Source of the DNA: Ga0077527 sp964606765
GTDB lineage: Bacteria; Pseudomonadota; Gammaproteobacteria; Burkholderiales; SG8-41
NCBI GenBank assembly: GCA_964606765.1
Contig: CAZSIR010000001.1
Coordinates: forward strand, 14,450-78,449
Reading direction: 5' to 3'
DNA length: 64,000 bases
This document shows, one piece after another, positions 16,684 to 25,206 of this stretch (its first letter is position 1; every line of letters starts with the position of its first letter). Both the position numbers and the translations under genes were made by a program. The notes under the pieces are model-generated. The model saw nothing but the letters and a program-made list of their open reading frames with translations, searched no databases and had not been told where the DNA came from.

Positions 16684-17676
16684 ATGCAGCACGCAAGGCA
16701 TCACGGTTTCATCGCCGCCGCGGCATGGCTGGCCGCCACGCTTCCCGCATTTGCCGCCCAGCCCGTTGCGGATCCCGCTCCCGGTTTCCCCAGCCGTCCC
16801 CTGCGCCTGATCGTGCCGTTCACGCCCAGCGGCCCGAATGACCAGCTGGCGCGCATGGTCGGTGCGAAGCTGACGGAATCCTGGGGGCAGCAGGTGGTTG
16901 TCGACAACCGCCCCGGCGCCGGCACCGTCATCGGCACCGAACTCGCGGTGCGCTCACCGGCAGATGGACACACGCTGCTGATGATTTCACTCAGCACGGC
17001 GGTGAATCCTGTGCTGCAGAAAAAACTGCCGTTCGACACGGAAAAGGATCTGGTGCCGCTGATCAACCTGGCGCTGTCGCCGAACGTGCTGGTGGTGCAT
17101 CCGGGCGTGGCGGCGAGCAATGTCGCCGGCTTGCTGGCGCTGGCAAAGGCCAAGCCCGGGGACATCATCTATGCCTCCGGCGGTGCGGGCTCGACCACCC
17201 ATCTGGCGGGCGAACTGCTGGCCAGCATGGGCGGCGTGAAGATGACCCATGTGCCGTACAAGGGCGCAAGTCCGGCAACCATTGACCTGCTTGGCGGGCG
17301 GGTTTCCTGCATGTTCGGCACCATTCTGCCGACCCTGCCGCACATCAAGTCCGGCAAGCTGCGCGCCATCGGCACCAGTTCGCTGCAACGCTCCCCCGTG
17401 TTGCCGGATGTGCCGGCGATTGCCGAAACCCTCAAGGGATTTGAAGCGGTATCGTTCTACGGCGTTGCGGTGCCCGCGGGTGTGCCCAGGCCGGTGATGA
17501 ACAAACTCAATTTCGAAATGGCACGCATCATTACGGCGGCTGATACCCGGGAGCAGCTGCGCCAGCAGGGCGCCGAAGCCGTGGGCAATTCGCAGGCGGA
17601 ATTCACTGCATTTTTCCGCAGGCAGATGAGCAAGTGGGCGGGCGTCATCAAGGCCGCAGGCCTGCAGGCGCAATAG
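16684..17676 (+). CDS. TTT (Bug/TctC) family periplasmic substrate-binding protein
   Basis: 330 aa. The start at 16684 has caggag five bases upstream; an earlier ATG (16660) lacks one. The signal peptide ends near LPAFAA. Bug landmarks: LRLIVPFTPSGPND (the usual GGG is replaced by SGP), VVDNRPGAGT, and HVPYKGAS. It lies 38 bases after the OsmC gene and immediately before another receptor, from which it is separated by an AT-rich element. The ligand is presumably a carboxylate but cannot be assigned; no permease is adjacent. Confidence 0.92.
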   Translation: MQHARHHGFIAAAAWLAATLPAFAAQPVADPAPGFPSRPLRLIVPFTPSGPNDQLARMVGAKLTESWGQQVVVDNRPGAGTVIGTELAVRSPADGHTLLMISLSTAVNPVLQKKLPFDTEKDLVPLINLALSPNVLVVHPGVAASNVAGLLALAKAKPGDIIYASGGAGSTTHLAGELLASMGGVKMTHVPYKGASPATIDLLGGRVSCMFGTILPTLPHIKSGKLRAIGTSSLQRSPVLPDVPAIAETLKGFEAVSFYGVAVPAGVPRPVMNKLNFEMARIITAADTREQLRQQGAEAVGNSQAEFTAFFRRQMSKWAGVIKAAGLQAQ

Positions 17677-17712
17677 CATAAAATAATCAATTAAATCAAA
17701 TATTTAAAATAC
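17677..17712 (+). promoter_or_regulatory. AT-rich IHF-like element, copy 2
   Basis: AT-rich sequence starting directly after the stop of the preceding receptor. The core at 17694-17706, aatcaaatattta, fits WATCAANNNNTTR exactly and is preceded by caattaa-type sequence shared with copies 4 and 6. It is 60 bases upstream of the next TTT start. Confidence 0.55.
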
Positions 17713-17765
17713 CCCGCGAAGTTTGCAAGCAAAATACGGCTTCGCTTTACCGTTTGAGAGAGACC

Positions 17766-18770
17766 ATGATCCAGCCATTCAAAATGCGTATCCACGGTGC
17801 CGCACTCGCCTGCAGTGTGGTTCTGGCACTGTGTTTTGTTGCAAGCGCAGAGGCCGCAGAAGATGCCGCGAAGTATCCGTCCAAGGCGATCCGTTTCATC
17901 GTGCCGTTCCCGCCCGGCGGCGGCAATGACACCATCGCGCGCCTGGTCGGCCAGCAGATGGCATCAACGATGGGGCAGCAGATCATGGTGGATAACCGGC
18001 CCGGCGCGGCCGGCGCGCTGGGTGCGCAGATTGCGGCAACGTCTCCGGCCGACGGCTACACCATTTTCCTCGCCGGCGTCGGCAGCCACGGACTGAATCC
18101 GAACCTGCGCAAGAAACTGCCGTACGACGCCGTCAAGGATTTCGATGCGGTGAGCCTGATTGCCTCCGCACCGCTGCTGGTGGTGGTGCATCCGTCGCTG
18201 CCGGTGAAATCCGTGAAGGAACTGGTTGCTCTGGCCAAATCCAAACCCGGCGCCATCAATTACGCATCCAATGGCACCGGCGGGTCCTCGCACATGGCGG
18301 TGGAACTCTTCGACATGATGAGCGGCACGAAAATGCTGCATGTGCCATACAAGGGACTGACCCCGGCGCTGACCGATCTGCTCTCGGGCGAAGTGCAGGT
18401 GATGTTTTCCAGCGCGGTGGCCATGCTGCCGCAGGTGAAGGCGGGGCGGCTGCGTGCGATAGCAATGACCGGCAGCAAACGTTCCGAAGCCATCCCGGAT
18501 ATTCCCACCGTGGCCGAAGCCGGCGTCAAAGGCTATGAAACCGGTTCCTGGTACGGCGTGGTTGCGCCGGCCGGCACGCCCAGGTACGCGATTGACAGGC
18601 TGAGCAGCGAAATCATCCGCATCACCAAATCACCGCAGGTCACCAACAAGCTGGTGGAGGAGGCGGTGATACCCGTGGGCAGCACGCCGGTCGAGTTCTC
18701 GGCCTATATCAAGTCGGAAATTGCGCGCTGGGGCAAGGTCATCAAGGCGGGACAGATCAAGATCGAGTGA
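17766..18770 (+). CDS. TTT (Bug/TctC) family periplasmic substrate-binding protein
   Basis: 334 aa. The ATG at 17766 is preceded by gagagagacc, and the leader ends near ASAEAAE. It has IRFIVPFPPGGGND, MVDNRPGAAGA and HVPYKGLTPALTDLLSGE, the complete set of Bug landmarks. It is the second of a tandem receptor pair (16684 and this one); the two differ enough to suggest different ligands and an old duplication. It converges on the MscS gene. Confidence 0.93.
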   Translation: MIQPFKMRIHGAALACSVVLALCFVASAEAAEDAAKYPSKAIRFIVPFPPGGGNDTIARLVGQQMASTMGQQIMVDNRPGAAGALGAQIAATSPADGYTIFLAGVGSHGLNPNLRKKLPYDAVKDFDAVSLIASAPLLVVVHPSLPVKSVKELVALAKSKPGAINYASNGTGGSSHMAVELFDMMSGTKMLHVPYKGLTPALTDLLSGEVQVMFSSAVAMLPQVKAGRLRAIAMTGSKRSEAIPDIPTVAEAGVKGYETGSWYGVVAPAGTPRYAIDRLSSEIIRITKSPQVTNKLVEEAVIPVGSTPVEFSAYIKSEIARWGKVIKAGQIKIE

Positions 18771-18825
18771 TCGCGTTCGGGGGCACGGCTCCGGCGGATT
18801 CGCAGAGTGCGGGCCCTGCAGCGGC

Positions 18826-19659
18826 TCAGGCCGGTGACTGGTACAGATGCACATCCCGCTGCGGAAACGGGATCGAGCAGCCGCCTCTTTCCAGCGCTTC
18901 CTTGCAGCGTTGAACCAGATCCAGTTTGGTCACCCACCAGTCCGCACGCGCAGTCCAGACGCGGAACAGGATATTGACCGAACTGTCGCCCAGGGTTTCC
19001 ACCTTGATCAGCGGCGCCGGATCATCCAGCACGCGGGGCTCTTCGGCGGCGATCCGCTGCAGGATGGCCAGCGCCGCATCAATGTCATCGTCGTAGGCGA
19101 TGCCGTAGGTTTCGTCGATGCGGCGGATGTACTTGTCGGTGACGGACAGGTTGATGATGGTCTGGCCCCAGATTTCGGAGTTGGGCAGGTGAACGGTGGG
19201 TCCGTCGGGCAGGTGGCCGCGGCACAGGAAGAAGCCGAGGCCGTCGATGATGTACACCTCGCCGTTCAGGCGGATGGAATCGCCGACCTTGAAGGGCCTG
19301 AAGAACAGCAGCATGACGCCTGCGGCCACGTTGCTGAGGGTGCCCTGCAGTGCAAGGCCCACTGCGAGGCCTGCCGCGCCGAGCAGCGCGATCAGGCTGG
19401 TGGTTTCCACGCCGAAACGGTTGAGCACCGCGATCAGGGTCAGGACCAGCACGGCAATGCGCACCATTTGCCCCGGGATCAGGTGAAAAACCGGATCAAT
19501 CCGCTCGGTCTTGCGCACGGCGCGATCCGTGATCCGTGACAGCCAGCCGGCGAGCAGATAACCGGCGATCAGTGTGACGATTGCACCGAGCACATTGATG
19601 CCATAGCTGGTCATGTACTGCAGCAGCAGATCGGGAATATGTGTGATTTTTTCGTTCAT
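18826..19659 (-). CDS. Small mechanosensitive channel, MscS family
   Basis: 277 aa. The start at 19659 (ccaggacc upstream) gives the standard N-terminus; a longer reading adds a poor leader. Three transmembrane segments are seen: about 15-40, 65-90, and the pore helix near 95-120 with the glycine/alanine pattern LLGAAGLAVGLALQGTLSNVAAGVMLLFFRPF. The cytoplasmic beta domain follows (VGDSIRLNGEVYIIDGLGFF) with PNSEIW-QTIINLS. It opens on membrane tension during osmotic downshock. No operon partner. Confidence 0.93.
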   Translation of the reverse strand: MNEKITHIPDLLLQYMTSYGINVLGAIVTLIAGYLLAGWLSRITDRAVRKTERIDPVFHLIPGQMVRIAVLVLTLIAVLNRFGVETTSLIALLGAAGLAVGLALQGTLSNVAAGVMLLFFRPFKVGDSIRLNGEVYIIDGLGFFLCRGHLPDGPTVHLPNSEIWGQTIINLSVTDKYIRRIDETYGIAYDDDIDAALAILQRIAAEEPRVLDDPAPLIKVETLGDSSVNILFRVWTARADWWVTKLDLVQRCKEALERGGCSIPFPQRDVHLYQSPA

Positions 19660-19990
19660 GGTCCTGGTCCTGTCGGGATTTTTCCGGCCTTGTATGCCGG
19701 CAGATTCATGCTGTGCAACACAGCCCCACATATTGATGGACAGCAGCATCTCGCCATAGGTTCACCCTGCTGCCGGATCCGCGGGCATCGGTTCAGCAGC
19801 GGCTGTGGCGCCATCGCGGCATGTCGGTACAAATTTATTGCCGGCTGATTCACGGAGTCCTGTATTGACACCACCACCATCAGGCGCGGATAGTGGGCAC
19901 ATGTCACTAATGTGACAAGTCGCGCGGCGCGGTGCCGCGCGGGTCCTCGCGGCAAGGGGGTGTGCCACGAAACACCTGTTATTCGCCCTG
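19660..19990. promoter_or_regulatory. Divergent intergenic region with promoter and palindrome
   Basis: Between mscS and the M48 gene. TTGACA (19865-19870), an 18-base spacer and GATAGT (19889-19894) form a plausible promoter for the M48 gene, with tgtcac-taat-gtgaca (19902-19917), a perfect 6+6 palindrome, at the expected start of transcription, as for a repressor site. The remainder shows no gene. Confidence 0.45.
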
Positions 19991-20728
19991 ATGATCGCTG
20001 CGCCCGGGCTGGCGGGAGCCCAGGCCTTGCTTGATTTCCGCAATGATCTTGCCTTTGAGGCCACGACGGTCGAGGCCGTCGCCGAGCGGGCGTACCGGGC
20101 GCGCCTCGCCAATCTGGCCGCTGACGGGCGGCTCGATGCTGATCAGGGATTGCTGCGTCGCCTGCGCGACCTCATGGCCAGGCTGCAACCGGCCGTGCTG
20201 GTCGAGCGTCCGGATGCAGCAATGATCCAGTGGGAACTCCATACCTGCAGACGCTGCGGCGAAAATGCTTCGGCCATGGCCGGCGGCAAACTCATGGTCG
20301 GCGAGGAATTCATCGCCGAATCGGCTTTTACCGATGATGAACTGGGCTACATGCTGGCCCACGAGATGGCGCATGTGCTGGCGGAACATACCCGCGAGTT
20401 CGCGACTTATGCGCGGTTTTTTGTCGGCAACGGCCGCAACCGCTACTACGAGGACATCCAGAAGGAACTCGACGAGAGTTTCATCGTAAACCGGCGCATG
20501 GCCCCGGTTTATATCGAGCAGGAGCTTGAAGCCGACTTCATGGGCTTCATATTGGGTGCACGAAGCGGCTTTGATCCGGAGGCCATGCCAGGCATGTTGC
20601 GCAAGCTGCATGCCGACGGCGCGACGGATTTTTCACTGCATCCAGACGCGCAGGAACGCATGGTGCGGGCGCTGGCGATGCTGTCCATGGCCCGCCGCAT
20701 CCGCGAGATGGGCGTGTCAGCGCGCTAG
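19967..20728 (+). CDS. Secreted M48-type zinc metalloprotease, probable ACG start
   Basis: About 253 aa from the ACG at 19967, or 245 aa from the first ATG at 19991. In frame before that ATG, codons ACG AAA CAC CTG TTA TTC GCC CTG would encode the missing basic start of a signal peptide ending in GLAGAQA, and aaggggg lies seven bases before the ACG; no ATG, GTG or TTG exists upstream. The active site HEMAH (H124, E125, H128 in ATG numbering) and the third ligand in ELEADFMGF match M48 peptidases of the BepA/LoiP type, which degrade misfolded envelope proteins. Confidence 0.85.
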   Translation, partial: TKHLLFALMIAAPGLAGAQALLDFRNDLAFEATTVEAVAERAYRARLANLAADGRLDADQGLLRRLRDLMARLQPAVLVERPDAAMIQWELHTCRRCGENASAMAGGKLMVGEEFIAESAFTDDELGYMLAHEMAHVLAEHTREFATYARFFVGNGRNRYYEDIQKELDESFIVNRRMAPVYIEQELEADFMGFILGARSGFDPEAMPGMLRKLHADGATDFSLHPDAQERMVRALAMLSMARRIREMGVSAR

Positions 20729-20734
20729 GTCCGG

Positions 20735-21358
20735 CTATTTCAGCGGTGGCAGCGGCAGGGGCATGCCATCCGGCACCGGCGTACCGTCCACGTTCAGGCA
20801 CATCGACACCAGCACGTAAAATCCGTTGACCGAAATCAGGTCGACGACGCCGCGTTCGCCAAAACGGTCCAGTGCGGTTTTGTAAGTGGCATCGCTGACG
20901 CCCTGGGTTTCGTGCAGCTCGCGCGAGAAGCTGTAGACGATGGTTTCATCGGCGTCCATGTTCGCCGGTTGCCGGCCCTGCGCGATGTCTTCCGCAATCG
21001 CCGGATTCAGGCCGCCCTCCAGCGCCAGCTTGTGATGGGCGACCCACTCATACTGCGATGTCCAGTGACGTGCCGTGACGAGGATGGCCAGTTCGTTGAG
21101 CTTGCCCGCGAGAGAACTGCGGAAACGGATTTCCTCGCCGAGCTGCTGCACCAGATTGCCGATGCCGGGGCTGCGCAGCCAGACGTTGAAGGGTCCTCCG
21201 AGCGGGCCCGGTTTCGAAGCGCCGGAACTGGCAAGCCTGGCCCGCGGCCCGGATTTGATGGCATCAGTCAGCGTACGCTGCTCGGGGGTCAGCTTTTCCG
21301 CCGGGATCAGCTTGAAGCGACGGGAGTCGGTTGCCGCGGTATTTTTCGCATCACTCAT
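20735..21358 (-). CDS. Carboxymuconolactone decarboxylase (CMD) family protein
   Basis: 207 aa. It shows the CMD/AhpD fold pattern: LGGPFNVWLRSPGIGNLVQQLGEEIRF, then LNELAILVTARHWTSQYEWVAHHKLA, and GVVDLISVNGFYVLVSMCLNVD. The CxxC pair of AhpD is absent, so it is closer to gamma-carboxymuconolactone decarboxylase-like proteins than to the peroxidase partner. The reaction is unknown. It converges with the M48 gene. Confidence 0.85.
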   Translation of the reverse strand: MSDAKNTAATDSRRFKLIPAEKLTPEQRTLTDAIKSGPRARLASSGASKPGPLGGPFNVWLRSPGIGNLVQQLGEEIRFRSSLAGKLNELAILVTARHWTSQYEWVAHHKLALEGGLNPAIAEDIAQGRQPANMDADETIVYSFSRELHETQGVSDATYKTALDRFGERGVVDLISVNGFYVLVSMCLNVDGTPVPDGMPLPLPPLK

Positions 21359-21464
21359 GGTCGGGCCCGTTTTCGAAATCAGGAACTTAACATGAACGCA
21401 AGAATTTGATGCTAGGATTCGGCCGCGAAATCAGGGTAAGCGCCAGCACACGATCAACCATCTT

Positions 21465-22490
21465 ATGGACCAAGCCATGACGAAAAAAATATTCACGACC
21501 TCAGCCGCAAACCTTCGCCCGTCCCGCCCGTTTCTGCGCCACTGCCTGCCGCTGTTTGTACTGCTGGCTGCCGTGTCCAGCCAGGCCGCGCTGGCCCAGG
21601 CTTTCCCTTCCAAGCCGATCCGTCTCGTGGTGCCCGCTGCGCCGGGCGGCGGCACGGATGTGCTGGCGCGACTGCTCAGCCCGGAGCTGAACAAGCAGTT
21701 CGGCCAGCAGATCGTCATTGAAAACCGCGCCGGCGGCGCGACCATGATCGGCACCGAGTTCGTCGCGCGCTCGGCCCCCGACGGCCACACCCTGGTCATC
21801 GCCACCACGCCGCACGCGATCAATCCGACGCTGTATAAAAAAATTCCCTATGACCCGGTCAAGGATTTCACGATGATCAGCCAGCTCGGCCTGACCACGA
21901 CCGTGTTGATCGTACATCCGTCGCTGCCGGTCAAAAACGTCAGGGAGTTCATCGCGCTTGCCAAATCAAAGCCGGGACAGCTGACCGCCGGCACCGCCGC
22001 CGGAAACTCGGCCTACCTCGCGGTCGAGATGCTGAAGACCATGGCGAAGATCGATGCGCTGAACATCCCGTACAAGGGCGCAGGGCAGGCGCTGTCCGAC
22101 CTGGTCGCCGGTCATATCCAGTTCCAGGTCAACACGCTGCTGGCTTCGAAGCCGTTCATCGACGCCGGACGTCTGCGCGCGATTGGCGTTTGCAGCGCCA
22201 AGCGTTCGGATTCCCTGCCCGGTGTCCAGGCCATCGGTGAAACCCTGCCGGGATTCAATACCAGCGGCTGGTACGCACTGCTCGGCCCGGCCAACATTCC
22301 GCGCGACACCACGCTGCGCATCCACGAAGGGTTTGCCAAGGCGCTGCGCCTGCCGGAAATCACCAAGCGCCTTGCCGACCAGGGCGTGGAGGTGCTTGCC
22401 GGAACGCCGGATGAACTGGCGAAGGTGATGCCGCTGGAAATCAGGAAGTGGGGTGAGGTCGTCAAATCTTCCGGCGCAACCCCGGGCTGA
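21465..22490 (+). CDS. TTT (Bug/TctC) family periplasmic substrate-binding protein
   Basis: 341 aa, or 337 aa from the ATG at 21477. It has a longer than usual basic leader before the hydrophobic stretch (LPLFVLLAAVSSQAALAQA). Landmarks are IRLVVPAAPGGGTD, VIENRAGGAT and NIPYKGAGQALSDLVAG. It is divergent from the CMD gene across 106 bases and is followed by the convergent HIT/enolase operon, so it stands as a single-gene unit. Confidence 0.92.
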   Translation: MDQAMTKKIFTTSAANLRPSRPFLRHCLPLFVLLAAVSSQAALAQAFPSKPIRLVVPAAPGGGTDVLARLLSPELNKQFGQQIVIENRAGGATMIGTEFVARSAPDGHTLVIATTPHAINPTLYKKIPYDPVKDFTMISQLGLTTTVLIVHPSLPVKNVREFIALAKSKPGQLTAGTAAGNSAYLAVEMLKTMAKIDALNIPYKGAGQALSDLVAGHIQFQVNTLLASKPFIDAGRLRAIGVCSAKRSDSLPGVQAIGETLPGFNTSGWYALLGPANIPRDTTLRIHEGFAKALRLPEITKRLADQGVEVLAGTPDELAKVMPLEIRKWGEVVKSSGATPG

Positions 22491-22526
22491 ACGGCGCTGC
22501 GGAGGCCCGGGCCCCCGCTTGCGGCA

Positions 22527-22979
22527 TCAGAATCCGCGGTATTTGTCCGTCGCCAGCAGGCGGATGATTTCCGCGCGCAACTCGGCGATATCGTCTTCAC
22601 GCAGGGGCTCAAGCTTGCCCATTTCCCTGCGGAAAGCTTCGCGCGTCGGCGGGAACGCCAGCGCATGGCCCCAGGGTTGCAGGCTTGCGCCGAGCGCGCG
22701 GCCGTACAGGTGCACATGCAGCTCTGCGCGCCAGTTGCCGTTGTCCTGGTAATTGATGCGGCCGATGGTGATGCCTTTGCGCGTGAGCACCGTTTTCAGC
22801 GCTTCGCCGCCGACCATGGTCAGCTTCACCAGTTCGATCGCCTGCTCGGCCGAGAGCTGCGTGCGGTCTTCCACCGCGACCTTCGGATCAATCACCACAT
22901 GCCCGCCGTCGCTGCGGGAGACATGCGGCTGGTCCAGCGTTTTCAGGATGAAGTGCCGGGCTTCATAAATGAGCGCCAT
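22527..22979 (-). CDS. HIT-like protein
   Basis: 150 aa. The segment ELHVHLYGRALG (about 87-98) resembles the HIT nucleotide-hydrolase histidine motif with H-x-H, and the N-terminus (GGHVVIDPKV---RTQLSAEQAIEL) matches the strand and helix that precede it in HIT proteins. The full H-phi-H-phi-H triad is incomplete, so catalysis is uncertain. Its ATG is two bases beyond the stop of the enolase-superfamily gene, so the two are co-translated. Confidence 0.7.
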   Translation of the reverse strand: MALIYEARHFILKTLDQPHVSRSDGGHVVIDPKVAVEDRTQLSAEQAIELVKLTMVGGEALKTVLTRKGITIGRINYQDNGNWRAELHVHLYGRALGASLQPWGHALAFPPTREAFRREMGKLEPLREDDIAELRAEIIRLLATDKYRGF

Positions 22980-22981
22980 GT

Positions 22982-24040
22982 TCAGTCTTTCAGCGTAAAG
23001 CCCAGTCCCGACGCGGCAGGCACATGCAATTTTCCGTCCCTGAACTCGGGTTCCGTCGCGAAGCGCGCACGCAGCGCGGCATGCGCGCCGTGCACTTCGA
23101 GCATGCCGCCATGCGCATGGCCGGCCATCGCGGGCAGGTTCGCGGCTTCAAAACCGCCGGCGCCGGTGACCGGTACGCCGTGTGCTTCGGCCATTGACAG
23201 GATGCGCAGCATGGCGCTGATGCCGCCGCAGAACGCGGCATTGGGCTGGAGGATGTCGAGCGCGCCGGCATTCAGCACGTCGCGGAACCAGGCCATCGAC
23301 TGGATCATCTGGCCCGAGGCCAGCGGAATGGCGGTGGCGCGGCGCAACTCAACAAGTGACGGAATGTCATTGCCGCGCAGCGGCTCTTCGAAAAACGCGA
23401 TGTCGCAGTCGGCCACCAGACGGGCGAGCCGTTTGGCCTCGGCAAGCGTAAACGCACAGTTGGCGTCGAGCATCAGCGGTGCGTCGCCGATGGCGCGGCG
23501 CACGGCGCGGATGCGTTGTGCATCTTCGGCCAGGCTGCGTCCGGCGCCGACCAGCATCTTCGCGCCCTGGAAGCCCGCCGCCAGCGCGGCCTTGCAGGCG
23601 CCGACCAGTTCCTCCTCACTGAAGGCGGGCAGGCCGGCCGTGGCATAGGCCTGAACCGCGCTGCGCGCGCCGCCGATCAGGCGCGCGACAGGCTGTCCCA
23701 GCCGCTGTCCCTTGATGTCCCACAGCGCCAGATCCAGCGCCGACATCGCAGACACGAACACGCCGGTGGACTGGCGCGGGTTGAATTTTTTGGCGAGCTG
23801 TACGGTGACCGCTTCGATGTCGAGGGGATCCAGGCCCTTCGCCGCGGCACTGATGCCGCCATTGAGCAGATGCGCCACCTGGTCGGCAAGAAAGCGTCCG
23901 GTGACCCCCGTGCCGGACAGGCCCTCGTCGGTGGTCACCCGGCAATGCAGGAAAGTCAGGCTTTCCTGTCCGGCATAGGCGTCGGCGGAGCGGGCGGGCT
24001 TGATGTGTTCTACCGCGGCGGTGATGCGTTCAATGTGCAT
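22982..24040 (-). CDS. Mandelate racemase / muconate-lactonizing enolase-superfamily enzyme
   Basis: 352 aa. The start at 24040 (MHIERI) is preferred because homologues begin there; a longer ATG reading exists. The barrel shows KMLVGAGRS (a K-x-x-x equivalent in which the first base is unclear), the metal ligands in MLDANCAF (D) and FFEEPL (E), then LASGQMI, and GGFEAANLPAMAGHAHGG near the C-terminus. Enolase-superfamily members abstract the alpha-proton of a carboxylate, causing racemisation or dehydration of sugar acids. A TTT receptor lies divergently at 24222 and may supply the substrate. Confidence 0.85.
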   Translation of the reverse strand: MHIERITAAVEHIKPARSADAYAGQESLTFLHCRVTTDEGLSGTGVTGRFLADQVAHLLNGGISAAAKGLDPLDIEAVTVQLAKKFNPRQSTGVFVSAMSALDLALWDIKGQRLGQPVARLIGGARSAVQAYATAGLPAFSEEELVGACKAALAAGFQGAKMLVGAGRSLAEDAQRIRAVRRAIGDAPLMLDANCAFTLAEAKRLARLVADCDIAFFEEPLRGNDIPSLVELRRATAIPLASGQMIQSMAWFRDVLNAGALDILQPNAAFCGGISAMLRILSMAEAHGVPVTGAGGFEAANLPAMAGHAHGGMLEVHGAHAALRARFATEPEFRDGKLHVPAASGLGFTLKD

Positions 24041-24221
24041 GGCAGTGGCCGGATTCAGTGTCCAGGACAGTCGGTTTGCGGGAACGGCGAGTTTACTGCC
24101 CTTGGGCCGGATCGGCATCATGGCATGCGGCGGCGCATTCCGTGATTGCTGGCCGTGGTGGCGACGGATAAACTGGCATCCACCTTAAAAAACGCAGGAC
24201 AGGCGCCCGGGAGATTGCTTG

Positions 24222-25175
24222 ATGAAACGCATCATCGTGTTTTTGCTGGCGGGTTTTTCTCTGACTGCCTTTGCCCAGTCCTATCCGACCAAACAGGTGC
24301 GCATCGTCGTCACCGCCGCGCCCGGCGGTTCGGATGATTTCATGGGCCGCATTCTCGCCAAGCAGCTGGGCGATGCGACCGGCAAACAGTTTCTGGTCGA
24401 GAATCGTCCCGGCGGCGGCGCGGTGATCGGCCGCCAGTATGTCGCCCGTTCCGCGCCTGACGGCTATACGCTGCTGATCGCCGGCAGCGCGATGGCGGCA
24501 CTGCCCACGCTGTATCCCGCGGTCAAGCTTGACCTGCTGCGCGATTTCACGCCGATCTCGCTGTTCGCGACCTATCCGCTGATGCTGGTGACACACCCGA
24601 CCGTGCCGGCGAAATCGGCGAAGGACATCATTGCCATCGCAAAAAAGAGTCCCGGCAAGCTGAGTTTTGGTTCCTCCGGCATCGGGCAGGGCCCGCATCT
24701 CGCAGCCGAGCTGTTCAAGTCCATGGCCGGGATCGACATGCTGCATGTGGCGTACAAGGGCAGCGGTCCGGGTTATGTGGATCTGATGGCGGGTCGCATC
24801 GACCTGTCGTTCGGCGTGATCGCGGCCGCCATGCAGCATGTCAAGACCGGCAAGCTGCGCGCGCTGGGCGTGACCAGCGCCAAGCGCACGGCAGCCGCCA
24901 TGTCGATACCGACCATCGCCGAAACCGGATTGCCGGGTTACGATTTTCCGTCGTGGATGGGTTTTTATGGTCCGGCCGGCCTGCCCGACAACATCGTCAA
25001 ACTGCTCAATGGCGAGGTCAAAAAAATGATCACGCTGAAGGAAGTGCGTGAACCGATGCTGGAAACCGGGTTGGATCCGACGGCGAGCTCGCCGGAGGAG
25101 CTGCGCGAGATGCTGCGCGCCAATATTGACAAGCTCGGCCGCATCATCACCTCGCAGAACATCAAGATCGAATAA
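24222..25175 (+). CDS. TTT (Bug/TctC) family periplasmic substrate-binding protein
   Basis: 317 aa. A short standard leader MKRIIVFLLAGFSLTAFAQS starts at 24222 with gggaga upstream. It carries VRIVVTAAPGGSDD (Bug first strand with an unusual GGSDD in place of GGGTD), LVENRPGGGAV and HVAYKGSGPGYVDLMAG. It is divergent from the enolase/HIT operon and only 31 bases before the C45 acyltransferase-family gene, so it may serve either set (inference). Confidence 0.93.
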   Translation: MKRIIVFLLAGFSLTAFAQSYPTKQVRIVVTAAPGGSDDFMGRILAKQLGDATGKQFLVENRPGGGAVIGRQYVARSAPDGYTLLIAGSAMAALPTLYPAVKLDLLRDFTPISLFATYPLMLVTHPTVPAKSAKDIIAIAKKSPGKLSFGSSGIGQGPHLAAELFKSMAGIDMLHVAYKGSGPGYVDLMAGRIDLSFGVIAAAMQHVKTGKLRALGVTSAKRTAAAMSIPTIAETGLPGYDFPSWMGFYGPAGLPDNIVKLLNGEVKKMITLKEVREPMLETGLDPTASSPEELREMLRANIDKLGRIITSQNIKIE

Positions 25176-25206
25176 GCCGCAGGGGTTGAATCCCCGAAAG
25201 GGCGCC

